A stretch of DNA of 64,000 nucleotides from Rhodoferax sp. (GCF_012927445.1 NZ_JABBPD010000007.1:62001-126000); one strand, 5' to 3'. Counted from the stretch's first letter, positions 43,236-52,494 are shown. Notes: generated from the sequence alone by a model not told the origin. Translations and numbers: made by a program.

Positions 43236-44336
43236 TCACGCCACCAGCGGTTCTTCCTGCATCGCTTCCAGCTGCTCTTCCAGCATCTGCACCTGGCCTT
43301 TCCAGTAGTCGCTGGAACCGAACCACGGGAAGTTAATGGGGAAGGTGGGGTCGTGCCAGCGGCGCGCCAGCCAGGCGCTGTAGTGAATCAGGCGCAGGGT
43401 GCGCAGCGGTTCGATCAGCGCCAGTTCACGGCGGTCAAATTCGCGGAACTGTTCATAGCCATCCACCAGCGCGCCCAGTTGCCGGTTTTGTTGCTGGCGG
43501 TCGCCACTGAGCAGCATCCACAGGTCTTGCACGGCCGGGCCGCTGCGGGCGTCGTCCAGATCGACAAAGTGCGGGCCGGGGCCGGCGCTGGCCGGCGACT
43601 CCAGCGGCGTCCACAGGATGTTGCCGGGGTGGCAGTCGCCGTGCAGGCGGATGCGCTGGATCGGCTCGGAATAAGGGTCTTTTTGGCCGCCAGCCCCTGT
43701 CAAGCATGCGTAACCAGCTATTAAATCCAGAGCATCCTGCGAGACTTTGGCCCAGGCGGATTGCACGTCCAGCGGCACTTTGTCGTTTGCTAGCAGCCAC
43801 TCGCGCGACTCGATGCCGAAGCTTTGCAGGTCCAGCGCCGGGCGGTGGACAAAGGGCTTGGCGGCGCCGACGGTGTGAATGCGCGCCAGAAAGCGGCCAA
43901 TCCACTCCAGCACGTCGGGGTCGTCCAGTTCCGGCGGGCGGCCGCCGCGGCTCGGACTGACGCTGAAGGCAAAGCCGCCAAAGTGATGGAGCGTGGTGCC
44001 GTTCAACACCAGCGGCCCGACCACCGGAATCTCCGACGCCATCAGCTCGGCTGAGAACGCGTGTTCTTCCAGAATCTGCGCTTCGCTCCAGCGCTCGGGG
44101 CGGTAAAACTTGGCGACCACCACCGGGCCGTCTTCCAGGTGCAGCTGGTAAACGCGGTTTTCGTACGAACTTAAGCCCAGTTGCCGGCCATCGCCATAAA
44201 GGCCAACGCTGGCCAGCGCGTCCATGACGACGTCGGGCGTGAGGGCCTCGAACGCGTGAAGACCAGGGGAGGAAGCAGAAAAATTGGGGGTGAGTGGCGC
44301 CATGCCGACATTGTCGGGCCTATCGCCCCCCGGCAT
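43236..44336 (-). CDS. srkA: Stress response kinase SrkA-like (YihE family)
   Basis: A Ser/Thr kinase of the aminoglycoside phosphotransferase fold; SrkA counters toxin-mediated death and oxidative or envelope stress in enterobacteria. The 366-residue protein has SSYENRVYQLHLEDGPVVVAKFYRPERWS, the catalytic RLHGDCHPGNILW and the metal-binding VDLDDARSGPAVQDLW. Its ATG overlaps the ATPase gene stop as TGATG. A start 11 codons downstream (MAPLTPNF) is also possible. Last gene of the four-gene operon. Confidence 0.9.
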   Translation of the reverse strand: MPGGDRPDNVGMAPLTPNFSASSPGLHAFEALTPDVVMDALASVGLYGDGRQLGLSSYENRVYQLHLEDGPVVVAKFYRPERWSEAQILEEHAFSAELMASEIPVVGPLVLNGTTLHHFGGFAFSVSPSRGGRPPELDDPDVLEWIGRFLARIHTVGAAKPFVHRPALDLQSFGIESREWLLANDKVPLDVQSAWAKVSQDALDLIAGYACLTGAGGQKDPYSEPIQRIRLHGDCHPGNILWTPLESPASAGPGPHFVDLDDARSGPAVQDLWMLLSGDRQQQNRQLGALVDGYEQFREFDRRELALIEPLRTLRLIHYSAWLARRWHDPTFPINFPWFGSSDYWKGQVQMLEEQLEAMQEEPLVA

Positions 44337-46879
44337 CACTGGTTACTGTTGGCGCGCACCTCTTCAATGGTGGTCTGACCACCGAGGACTTTGTAGATGC
44401 CGTCTTGCCGCAGGGTGCGCAGGTGCCCGTGTTGCATGCCTTCCAACTGGAGCTGCTCGGGCCGGGCGCCGGTTTGGATCAGGCGGCGCAGGCCGGGCGT
44501 GACCATCATCAACTCGTGAATGCCGACTCGACCCCGCAAGCCGGTGTCCTGGCATTTGCTACAACCCGGGGCGCTGTAGTGCGTCAACTGCCCGTTGTGC
44601 CCAAATTCGTCCAACCACTCGGCCAGGACTGACTCCCGCGCCGGGCGGAGTTCAGGGGCAAACGAGTGCAGATAGTCTTCAATCAGTTCCTCGACGAAGA
44701 CCTCTTCGGCTAGCGCGGCCGTGCGGCAATCGGGACACAGCCGACGCACCAGACGCTGCGCCAGCACCGCTAACAGCGAGTCGGCAAAGTTGAACGGGTC
44801 CATGCCCATGTCGATCAGCCGGGTGACGGTCTCGGCCGCGCTGTTGGTGTGCAGGGTGGACAGCACCAAGTGGCCGGTGAGCGAGGCTTCAATGGCAATC
44901 TGAGCCGTTTCCTTGTCGCGGATTTCACCCACCATGATGATGTCTGGATCGGCCCGCAAAAAGGAGCGTAGCGCTTTGGCAAAGGTCCAGTCAATCTTCG
45001 GGTTGACCTGCACCTGGCGCAAATCGGGTTGGGTGATTTCAATCGGGTCTTCGGCTGTCCATATCTTGCGCTGCGGCGTGTTCAGATAGCCCAGCACGGA
45101 ATGCAGGGTGGTGGTCTTGCCCGAACCGGTGGGGCCGACGCACAACACCATGCCGTAAGGCCGGCTCACGGCCTCGCGCAGATGAGTAAAGTTGGTGGGC
45201 GAGAGGCCGAGTTTCTCCATGGCGATGGGTTTGGCCGATGACAGCAGCCGCATCACCACGTCTTCTAAGCCGGCGTAGGTCGGAATGGTGGCGATACGTA
45301 ATTCCAGCCGATGGTGGCTGGAGAACTTGGCAAAGTCGATCTTGCCGTCTTGTGGCTTGCGGCGCTCGGAGATGTCGAGGTCGGCCATGATTTTCAGGCG
45401 CGCCGTCAGGGCCGCGCGGTAGGTGTGGGGTAACTCCAGATAGTGCGACAGCACACCGTCTTTGCGAAACCGGATGCGGGTCTTGGTGCGCCCCGGGTGG
45501 GTTTCGATGTGGATGTCGGACACGCCCCGGTTGTGCGCCTCAATGATCATGGTGTTGATCAGGCGAACCAGCGAATTGTCAGACTGCTCAATCTGGTTCT
45601 CGGCCACCTCTACATCGCCTTGGTTGAGCTCCATGGATTCCAGTAACTGGCTGGTACTGGCGAGGTCGGCGGGCTGGTGGTCGGTGTTGTGTAGCGCGTC
45701 GTTCGGTTGCGTGCTTAGCAAGCCAAATTTTTCATACATCCCAATCAGCGATTGCGCAATATCTACGTCATCCCCCAGTGTGGCGATGACGCGCGCCTGC
45801 ATCACGAATTCGAGCTCTTCGAGCATGTCGCGCCGCGTTGGGTCACTGGTGGCCACCACCAGCAGGTGGTCGAGCAGCAACAGCGGCATGACACCCAGCC
45901 GCTGCGCCATGGGGAGTGCAATCTTGCGTAGCGCTTCCGCCTCAATCGGGAATTGCGTCACATCCACCACCGGGTAACCCATCTTGCGGGCGAGCGCCAT
46001 GTTCAAGTCGCGCTTCGACAGGAATCCCATGTTGACCAGCAGCTGCCCCAGCGGCACCGAGCGTTCGGTTTTTTGCTTTTCGAGGGCCTGGCCCAGCTGC
46101 TCTTCGTCGATGTAGCCCAGTCGGGTGAGCGCCTCGCCGACCCGGATCATCGGTATCTTGGCTTGCTGGTCCAGCGCCACCAGCAGCTGTTCGGAGGTGA
46201 CGATGGCGTTCCCGACCAGGTGGTCACCCAGTTTGCGGCTGCGCAGGTTTTTTTGTTCGGTGGCCGCTTGCTCCACCTGCTGCTGGGTCACGGCCCGCTG
46301 CGCCACCAGCATTTGCCCGATGTGCTCGCCAAAATTCACGCTCAGGTAGGCGCCGCGCGGGATAAACACCCGCTCCACACTGCCCTTGGCGTTGAGTGGG
46401 GTGAACACAAACAGGCCAAAATGGGTTTCTACATACCCGACGGTCTGACCGGAGGCGGTGCTGCCATTTTCCAGATGCAAGTGGTATTCGACCGTCGAGC
46501 GGTAGCCGAAGATATCGGAAAACTGGGTTTCGGTGACCACCGCTTCGGGGTGAACCGGCTCCTTCAGGGTCAGGCGTAGAAACTGTGAAAACCTCAAGTG
46601 GGTAATCGATTTTCCGGGGGGAATCTGGATCGTGATGGTCTGTGCAGCGGGGGTGAGCGCAGACAGCAGGCAGCTGCGAACCGCGCCGTTGAGTCCCATC
46701 ACCTCACAGACTTGCGGCTCAGTCCAGGGCGGTGCATCACGGTAAATCGCGTAGGGCGGCGAGGGCCAGTAAAACCCATTGAACTTGCTGCTGGCCTCCA
46801 GCATGCTGAAGCCGGCGTTTGGCACCAAGGGTGCGGGCACCGGCTCTGAAGATAAGTCGAACGAGTTCATTGGTGACAT
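44336..46879 (-). CDS. Solitary GspE/PilB-type secretion ATPase with four MshEN-like repeats
   Basis: An 847-residue hexameric-type ATPase of the type II secretion/type IV pilus class. Walker A GPTGSGKT is at 582-589, Walker B ADPDIIMVGE at 643-652, the Asp box region precedes them (DGKIDF, 511-516), and zinc cysteines are C715/C718 and C773/C776. An N-terminal region of about 180 residues is unlike GspE. Four repeats, each with LGxxLV…xxQLxxAL..Q spacing, follow at about 187-210, 217-240, 247-270 and 278-300. They resemble MshEN motifs, which bind c-di-GMP in MshE. No pilus or secretion genes are nearby; it is flanked by kinases. Confidence 0.9.
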   Translation of the reverse strand: MSPMNSFDLSSEPVPAPLVPNAGFSMLEASSKFNGFYWPSPPYAIYRDAPPWTEPQVCEVMGLNGAVRSCLLSALTPAAQTITIQIPPGKSITHLRFSQFLRLTLKEPVHPEAVVTETQFSDIFGYRSTVEYHLHLENGSTASGQTVGYVETHFGLFVFTPLNAKGSVERVFIPRGAYLSVNFGEHIGQMLVAQRAVTQQQVEQAATEQKNLRSRKLGDHLVGNAIVTSEQLLVALDQQAKIPMIRVGEALTRLGYIDEEQLGQALEKQKTERSVPLGQLLVNMGFLSKRDLNMALARKMGYPVVDVTQFPIEAEALRKIALPMAQRLGVMPLLLLDHLLVVATSDPTRRDMLEELEFVMQARVIATLGDDVDIAQSLIGMYEKFGLLSTQPNDALHNTDHQPADLASTSQLLESMELNQGDVEVAENQIEQSDNSLVRLINTMIIEAHNRGVSDIHIETHPGRTKTRIRFRKDGVLSHYLELPHTYRAALTARLKIMADLDISERRKPQDGKIDFAKFSSHHRLELRIATIPTYAGLEDVVMRLLSSAKPIAMEKLGLSPTNFTHLREAVSRPYGMVLCVGPTGSGKTTTLHSVLGYLNTPQRKIWTAEDPIEITQPDLRQVQVNPKIDWTFAKALRSFLRADPDIIMVGEIRDKETAQIAIEASLTGHLVLSTLHTNSAAETVTRLIDMGMDPFNFADSLLAVLAQRLVRRLCPDCRTAALAEEVFVEELIEDYLHSFAPELRPARESVLAEWLDEFGHNGQLTHYSAPGCSKCQDTGLRGRVGIHELMMVTPGLRRLIQTGARPEQLQLEGMQHGHLRTLRQDGIYKVLGGQTTIEEVRANSNQ

Positions 46880-46903
46880 ATTTCAAGTTGAATAAACGAA
46901 GGC

Positions 46904-48379
46904 CTAAAACGGCGCGTCCAGATCCCGGTTCCAGGCCGGTTTCATCTTCGCGGCCTGCTCCACCAGCCGCTCGAACGGCAAGGTCTGCTTGACCAGAATG
47001 ATGGTGCAGGGCGCGTCCATCGCCACCTTGATCGGCACGGTGGCGACAAAGCGCTGCGTTTTCAGGCCATGCGTGGCGGCGCCCATGACGATGAGGCTGA
47101 CCTGGTTGCCGGCGGCGTAGTTGACCAGCGCCTGCGCCACATCGCCCGATTCGAGCACGTGGTACGAGGTTTGGCGGCCCGGCATGTCCAGCGGCTGCGC
47201 CCACTGGCGCAGGCTGGCGAGGTAGCGCCGGTGCACGCTGGTTTCGCTCTTGTGATCACTGGAGGTACTGGTCTGGCCGGGGGAGATGACGGTCACGCAG
47301 GCCAGGCGTGCGCCGGGACGCGTGCCCAGCGAACGCGCCACCGCCTGGCGCAGCGAGTACAGGGTGGCGTCGCTCACATCTTTGTGCGGAATCGCCACCA
47401 TGATGATCGGCACTTCTTCAATCTGGTGCGCTGGCAGCGGGCTGGGCTGGTAGTGCATGCCGGCGGCCTTGATCCAGCGCTTGAAATGGGTGCCAAAGCC
47501 GGTGCCTTTGAGGTTGCGGCCGAGCTCGGTGATGGTGATCTGTTCCGGGTGGCGCAGGTCAAACGCCAGATGGGCTGCCGACGGGTAGCGTTTCGCCGCC
47601 TCGGGCTCCAGGCAGCGCAAGATCACTTCCTGCAGCCACTCGGGCAACTGGGGCTGCAACTTGCGCGGCGGCGGCGGGTCCATCCACAGCCGCTGGCGCA
47701 GTCCGCCGGGCGTCTGTGGTGCGCCAAAGGGCAGCTCGCCGGTGGCCAGCTGGTAGAGCATGACGCCAATGGCAAAAATGTCGCTGCGCGGGTCACCGCG
47801 CACGCCGACCACCTGCTCCGGCGCAATCCAGGCCGGCGAGCCGACCGCCTTGCGCAGCTGCTCGGCCAGCAGATCGGGGTAGAGCGCGTTGCACGACAAG
47901 CCAAAGTCCAGCAACACTGCACTGCCATCGGGCCGGATCAGCACATTGGCCGGTTTCAAATCCAGGTGCACCGTGTTTTGCTGGTGCAAGCTGTGCACCG
48001 CCAGCGCCACCGCCTCGCCCAGGCGGGCCAATTCATCCGGCGCCGGGCGCTCGGGCGCTTCCAGCCAATGCTCCAGGGTTTGGCCAGACACGTATTCCAT
48101 GACCAGATAGGGCACGTTTTCCAGGTCGCCCGCCGCCACAAAGCGCGGCACATGCGGGCCCGACAGGGCTTGCATGATCTGGTGTTCGACTTCAAAGCTG
48201 ATGATGTTTTCGGCGCCGTCGCCAGCCGTCATGCGCGGAATTTTCATGGCCATCGGAAAACCCGGATCGCTGGCCCCTTCGGTGTAGCGCACACGGTAGA
48301 TGTGGGCCATGCCGCCGGAATGGATGCATTCTTCAATCGTAAAACCGTCCAGCTGGGCGCCGGGTTCCAGTAGTTTCAT
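46904..48379 (-). CDS. Hanks-type protein kinase fused to a universal stress protein domain
   Basis: A 491-residue fusion. The kinase occupies about 10-285: glycine-rich IHSGGMAHIYRV, Lys46 (AMK), catalytic HLDLKPANVL (138-147), DFG (158-160) and APE (186-188). The residue before the catalytic Asp is Leu, so it is a non-RD type. Residues about 320-475 match UspA: an IIMVAIPHKD start and VSLIVMGAATHG…VPIKVAMDAPCTIILVK. There is no membrane span, so it is cytoplasmic. Its ATG overlaps the phosphoesterase stop (ATGA), pairing a kinase with a possible phosphatase. Confidence 0.93.
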   Translation of the reverse strand: MKLLEPGAQLDGFTIEECIHSGGMAHIYRVRYTEGASDPGFPMAMKIPRMTAGDGAENIISFEVEHQIMQALSGPHVPRFVAAGDLENVPYLVMEYVSGQTLEHWLEAPERPAPDELARLGEAVALAVHSLHQQNTVHLDLKPANVLIRPDGSAVLLDFGLSCNALYPDLLAEQLRKAVGSPAWIAPEQVVGVRGDPRSDIFAIGVMLYQLATGELPFGAPQTPGGLRQRLWMDPPPPRKLQPQLPEWLQEVILRCLEPEAAKRYPSAAHLAFDLRHPEQITITELGRNLKGTGFGTHFKRWIKAAGMHYQPSPLPAHQIEEVPIIMVAIPHKDVSDATLYSLRQAVARSLGTRPGARLACVTVISPGQTSTSSDHKSETSVHRRYLASLRQWAQPLDMPGRQTSYHVLESGDVAQALVNYAAGNQVSLIVMGAATHGLKTQRFVATVPIKVAMDAPCTIILVKQTLPFERLVEQAAKMKPAWNRDLDAPF

Positions 48380-49128
48380 CGTCCCTGCTCCAGCCGGTCG
48401 GCAAAGTAGGCCGGTAGCCCGGCCCGTCGGATCGCCGCCGCCGCCGCATGGTGGTCGTAGGCGACGCGTTGAAAGGTCAGCTGCAATTTGCTGGTGTCAA
48501 ACAGGGCGTACATGGCCTGTGGATTGCCGTCGCGCGGCTGCCCGACCGAACCGATCGTGGCCAGCCAGTGCCGATGACGCGGCACCGGCACTGCGACGCC
48601 CGGGGTGGGCATGAATTTCATCAAGCCCGCGCCGACGCCACGGTAGTACAGGGTCTGCATGTGGACGTGGCCGCCAAACACGTAGCGCACCTCCGGTCTG
48701 TCGGCTGCCGCGTCCAGGCTGGCCGCGGCCGCGCGCTCGTCATACACATAGCGCCACAGCGCCGGGTCGTCCACGCTGGCGTGCACCAGCAGCATGGTGT
48801 CCTGCTGCAGCGTCAGGGGCAAGTGGTCCAGAAAGAGCCGCTGGCTGTCACTGAGTTGTGCGTGGGTCCAGGTGGCCGTGCTTTCGCCCACGGTTTTAAC
48901 CTCTGCTGGCGGGGCGACCGCCATCGCGTCGTGGTTGCCCTTGATCAGCAGCGCGCCGCCGGCCGCCAACGCCTGCGCGCGTTCGACCACGGCGACGGGG
49001 TCAGCGCCGTAACCGACCAGATCGCCCAACAGGGCAAATTGTTCTGCGCCCTGGTCGCGGGCATGCGCCAGACAGGCCTCAAAGGCGTGCAGGTTGGCGT
49101 GAATGTCTGACAGCAAAGCCAGCTTCAT
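48376..49128 (-). CDS. Calcineurin-type metallophosphoesterase
   Basis: A 250-residue protein with the dimetal motifs in order: LLSDIHANLHAF (DxH), LGDLVGYGADP (GDxxxxG), IKGNHD (GNHD), LVHAS and FGGHVHMQ (GHxH). This fold hydrolyses phosphomonoesters or diesters; cyclic nucleotides, nucleotides and phosphoproteins are all possible. I start it at the ATG with AAGGAG five bases upstream. First gene of the operon and coupled to the kinase, so reversal of phosphorylation is a reasonable inference. Confidence 0.92.
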   Translation of the reverse strand: MKLALLSDIHANLHAFEACLAHARDQGAEQFALLGDLVGYGADPVAVVERAQALAAGGALLIKGNHDAMAVAPPAEVKTVGESTATWTHAQLSDSQRLFLDHLPLTLQQDTMLLVHASVDDPALWRYVYDERAAAASLDAAADRPEVRYVFGGHVHMQTLYYRGVGAGLMKFMPTPGVAVPVPRHRHWLATIGSVGQPRDGNPQAMYALFDTSKLQLTFQRVAYDHHAAAAAIRRAGLPAYFADRLEQGR

Positions 49129-49271
49129 GGCGCTCCTTGATGGTTGCTTTTGTGTGTGAGCCCGCATCATGCCCGATCCTACGGGCGCTGCGTCGGCCTA
49201 TCCGCAAGCGCACGTCTTTTTAAGAAGCGACGCGTCGCACGGGCACCAATGCCCTGTACAGTCGCCCCACT

Positions 49272-49688
49272 ATGAAATGGCAACACCGTACACGATTCAT
49301 TACCCGGCGCGGGCTGATTTACTCACTGCTGCTGTGTCTGGTGATCCTGGGCTTGGGTGGCGTGGGGTTCTGGATCCTGGAGCCGAGCGCCATCACGCTG
49401 AGCGATGGCTTGTGGCTGGCCTTTACCACCGCCGCGACGGTGGGGTATGGCGACATCGTGCCCAGCACCCACGCCTCGCGCGCATTTTCGGTGCTGGTCG
49501 TGTTGCTGGGCCTGGCGGTGCTGTCGCTGGTCACCGCCTCGGTGGCGGCCATGTTCGTTGAAACCGAAGAGCGGCAGATCGAGCGCGACCTGATGCACGA
49601 GATTAGCGCGCTGCGCACCGAGGTCCGCAGTTTGCATGATGAGTTGCGTGAGCTCAAGGCCCCGCGCCCGCACAGCGGACGCGATTAG
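49272..49688 (+). CDS. Two-span potassium channel protein
   Basis: A 138-residue ion channel subunit: TM1 at about 15-36, the pore loop with selectivity filter TVGYGD (residues 56-61), TM2 at about 68-92 and a C-terminal coiled coil (about 98-130) that would hold the tetramer together. There is no RCK or ligand domain, so gating is not obvious. It converges with ohr, overlapping its end by 4 bases. Confidence 0.93.
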   Translation: MKWQHRTRFITRRGLIYSLLLCLVILGLGGVGFWILEPSAITLSDGLWLAFTTAATVGYGDIVPSTHASRAFSVLVVLLGLAVLSLVTASVAAMFVETEERQIERDLMHEISALRTEVRSLHDELRELKAPRPHSGRD

Positions 49689-50113
49689 GCCAGCGTCAGC
49701 ATCACCTCAATGTTGCCACGCGTGGCGTTGGAGTAGGGGCAAACTTCGTGCGCCTTGTTGATCAGGGCCAGCGCGGCCTCGCGCCCCATGCCCGGCAGGC
49801 TCACCACCATTTGCACCTCAATGCCGAAACCGGCCGGAATCTGGCCAATGCCCACCGTGGCATTGATGGACGCATCCGCTGGCATGGCCAATTTTTGTGT
49901 ACTGGCCACAAATTTCATGGCGCCAATGAAACAGGCGCTGTAGCCGGCGGCAAACAGCTGCTCCGGGTTGACGCCGCCGCCCGCACCGCCCATTTCTACC
50001 GGCACGCGCAGCTTGAGGTCCAGCAAGCCATCCGATGAGCGGATGGTGCCGTCCCGACCGCCTGTGGCGGTTGCGTGGGCTTGGTAGACAACTTTTTCGA
50101 CTTTGGTGACCAT
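49685..50113 (-). CDS. ohr: Organic hydroperoxide resistance protein Ohr
   Basis: A thiol peroxidase that detoxifies organic hydroperoxides using lipoylated partners. 142 residues of the Ohr/OsmC fold. The reactive cysteine is in FAAGYSACFIGAM and the resolving cysteine in HEVCPYSNATRGN. AAGGAAAC precedes the ATG. It lies 99 bases downstream of its regulator gene on the same strand. Confidence 0.96.
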   Translation of the reverse strand: MVTKVEKVVYQAHATATGGRDGTIRSSDGLLDLKLRVPVEMGGAGGGVNPEQLFAAGYSACFIGAMKFVASTQKLAMPADASINATVGIGQIPAGFGIEVQMVVSLPGMGREAALALINKAHEVCPYSNATRGNIEVMLTLA

Positions 50114-50212
50114 GGTGTTTCCTTGAAAAAAGCTTCTTGAATCGAAGCGGGTTAAAAAGAGAAGGACGAGAGGGGGTGGGTGAGGCGATGCGCGACGGCC
50201 CTCAACGCGTCA

Positions 50213-50668
50213 TCAAGCCGCCAATTGGTCGCGCAGGGCTTGTACTTTTTGGGTCAGCGCCATCAGCTCTGGAATGGCGTGGTGGGTGGCACGGATGACA
50301 CACGCCGGCACCTGGGCGGCGCGGGTTTTGAGCGTGCGGCCGGTGGCCGTGAGGGTGACGTGCACCCGCCGTTCGTCTTGCGCGGAGCGGGTGCGCCGCA
50401 ATAAATCGGCGGCTTCCATGCGCTTGAGCAGCGGCGTCAGCGTGCCGGAGTCCAGAAACAGGCGTTCGCCCAGCTTTGACACCGTTACATCGTCCTGCTC
50501 CCACAGCACCAGCATCACCAGGTATTGCGGGTAGGTCAGCCCCAGTTCGGCCAGCAACGGCTTGTAGAGCTTGGTCATGGCGAGCGAGGCGGAATACAGC
50601 GCAAAGCACAACTGGTTGTCCAGCAGCAGGGCGGCATCGGTTGGCGTGGTGCGGGGTTGCGTTGACAT
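50213..50668 (-). CDS. ohrR: MarR-family organic peroxide sensor OhrR
   Basis: A 151-residue MarR repressor that releases DNA when its cysteine is oxidised by organic peroxides. The sensing Cys21 sits in the expected N-terminal helix ([14 protein letters not shown]), followed by the Tyr pair (YPQYLVML) and the winged helix [36 protein letters not shown]. No ribosome site is visible, and the -10 box is 6 bases from the ATG, so the message is probably leaderless. Confidence 0.95.
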   Translation of the reverse strand: MSTQPRTTPTDAALLLDNQLCFALYSASLAMTKLYKPLLAELGLTYPQYLVMLVLWEQDDVTVSKLGERLFLDSGTLTPLLKRMEAADLLRRTRSAQDERRVHVTLTATGRTLKTRAAQVPACVIRATHHAIPELMALTQKVQALRDQLAA

Positions 50669-50674
50669 GACTTA

Positions 50675-50703
50675 ATTATAGTTCGCAATTAAATTGCGTG
50701 CAA
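50675..50703 (-). promoter_or_regulatory. ohrR promoter with an OhrR operator between -35 and -10
   Basis: On the minus strand: -35 TTGCAC (50698-50703), 17-base spacer, -10 TATAAT (50675-50680). The palindrome GCAATT-A/T-AATTGC (50685-50697) fills the spacer, where a bound repressor would block polymerase. AT-rich palindromes of this kind are typical OhrR sites. Confidence 0.75.
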
Positions 50704-50901
50704 TTTAATAACCGGGGGTGTGCACCCATACGCCAAAGAAACAGGCGACTGGCAAAGCGCTGGCGAGTGGATCCGACCGGAGGTCCGGCTGTTCCGAGGC
50801 GCTGAATCGACGCAATGGGCCTGCTCACGCCTCCTGAAGTTTGCGGTAATGTACGACCCTGGCACACAGCAAAAGAATTCATCAAGTGCCCGGAGGAACC
50901 C

Positions 50902-52494
50902 ATGTTTGACTACATCATCATCGGCGGTGGCTCGGCCGGCTGCGTGCTGGCCGCGCGGTTGAGCGAGAACCCCGACATCAACGTGGCCCTGCTCGAAGCC
51001 GGCCCGGTCGACCGCAGTGTGTTGATCCACTGCCCGGCCGGCCTGGCCCTGTTGGCCAAGACCGGTCAAGCCAACTGGCAATTTGACACCGTGCCCCAAG
51101 CCGGGCTGAACGGACGAACCGGTTACCAGCCGCGCGGCAAGGTGCTGGGCGGCTCCAGCTCAATCAACGCCATGGTGTACACCCGCGGCCACCGCGCTGA
51201 CTACGACCACTGGGCGGCGCAGGGCAACCCCGGCTGGTCCTATGACGAGGTGCTGCCGTACTTCAAGCGTGCCGAACACAACGAACGCGGCGCCGACGCC
51301 TTCCACGGCGGCGGCGGCCCGCTGAATGTGATGGATTTACGCAGCCCGCACCCGGTTGCCCCGCTGTTTGTGCAATCCGGTCTGGAAGCGGGTTTTGCTC
51401 ACAACCCCGACTTCAATGGCGAGCGCCAGGAGGGTGTCGGCCTGTATCAGGTGACGCACAAAAACGGCGAGCGCTACAGCGCGGCCAAAGCCTACCTGAC
51501 GCCCAACCTGGATCGCCCCAACCTGCAGGTGTTCACCGGCGCGCACACCACCCGCATCTTGCTGGAGCGCAAACGCGCGGTCGGCGTGGAATTTCATCAG
51601 GACGGGCAGGTTAAGCAGTTGCGGGCGGCGCGCGAGGTGCTGCTGTGCGCCGGCGCCTTGCAGTCGCCCCAGATCTTGATGCTGTCCGGCATTGGTCCGC
51701 ACGCCCACCTGCTGGAAAACGGCATTGCCACCTTGCACGACCTGCCGGGCGTCGGGCAAAACCTGCATGACCATATCGACGTGGTGCAGGTGGTGCATGC
51801 GCCGCAGGCCAAGGCATTGTTTGGTCTGTCCTTGACGGGGGCGGCGCGTGTTGCTCAAGGAATTTTTGAGTGGCGCCGCCATCGCACCGGCCTGCTCACC
51901 AGCAATTTTGCCGAAGCGGGGGGCTTCATCAAGAGCCAGGCCAGCGAGCCGATCCCGGACCTGCAGCTGCACTTTGTCGTTGGCAAACTGGTCAATCACG
52001 GGCGCACCACCCCTTTGGGGCACGGCTACTCGTGTCATGTCTGCCTGCTGCGTCCACGCAGCCGTGGCAGCGTCCAGCTGGCCAGCAAAGACCCGCTGGC
52101 GCCGCCCTTGATCGATCCCAACTTTTTGGGCGAGCGCGACGATATGGACCGTCTGCTTCGCGGCTTCAAACTGATGCGTCACATCCTGGCGCAACCGGCC
52201 TTGGCGGCCCTTCATGGCAAAGAACTGGCGGTGTCCGCCCGCGCCCGCACCGATCTCGAGATCGAGCACTTCATCCGCGATCACGCGGACACCATCTACC
52301 ACCCGGTGGGCAGTTGCCGCATGGGCAATGGTCCGCTGGACGTGGTGAATGCCCAGTTGCGCGTGCGCGGCATCGATGCCTTGCGCGTGGTGGATGCCTC
52401 CATCATGCCGCGCGTGGTGGGCGGCAACACCCATGCGCCGGTGGTCATGATCGCGGAGAAAGCGGCCGACATGATCAAGGTGGCGCAGACCTGA
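50902..52494 (+). CDS. GMC-family FAD alcohol dehydrogenase
   Basis: A 530-residue flavoprotein of the glucose-methanol-choline group, closest in style to AlkJ or choline dehydrogenase enzymes that oxidise alcohols to aldehydes. The FAD loop is YIIIGGGSAGCVLAARLSE; GMC signatures are RGKVLGGSSSINAMVYTRG and GALQSPQILMLSGIG. The catalytic His is in YHPVGSCRMG, with the partner in VVGGNTHAP. The start follows GGAGGAA. It is 125 bases upstream of the pigment cluster and reads toward it, but need not belong to it. Confidence 0.92.
   Translation: MFDYIIIGGGSAGCVLAARLSENPDINVALLEAGPVDRSVLIHCPAGLALLAKTGQANWQFDTVPQAGLNGRTGYQPRGKVLGGSSSINAMVYTRGHRADYDHWAAQGNPGWSYDEVLPYFKRAEHNERGADAFHGGGGPLNVMDLRSPHPVAPLFVQSGLEAGFAHNPDFNGERQEGVGLYQVTHKNGERYSAAKAYLTPNLDRPNLQVFTGAHTTRILLERKRAVGVEFHQDGQVKQLRAAREVLLCAGALQSPQILMLSGIGPHAHLLENGIATLHDLPGVGQNLHDHIDVVQVVHAPQAKALFGLSLTGAARVAQGIFEWRRHRTGLLTSNFAEAGGFIKSQASEPIPDLQLHFVVGKLVNHGRTTPLGHGYSCHVCLLRPRSRGSVQLASKDPLAPPLIDPNFLGERDDMDRLLRGFKLMRHILAQPALAALHGKELAVSARARTDLEIEHFIRDHADTIYHPVGSCRMGNGPLDVVNAQLRVRGIDALRVVDASIMPRVVGGNTHAPVVMIAEKAADMIKVAQT

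Noticed and set aside
44336..46879. Reading the ATPase as evidence of a type II secretion or type IV pilus locus
   Set aside because: No GspF/PilC, pseudopilin, secretin or prepilin peptidase gene lies in the window; neighbours are kinases and a phosphoesterase.
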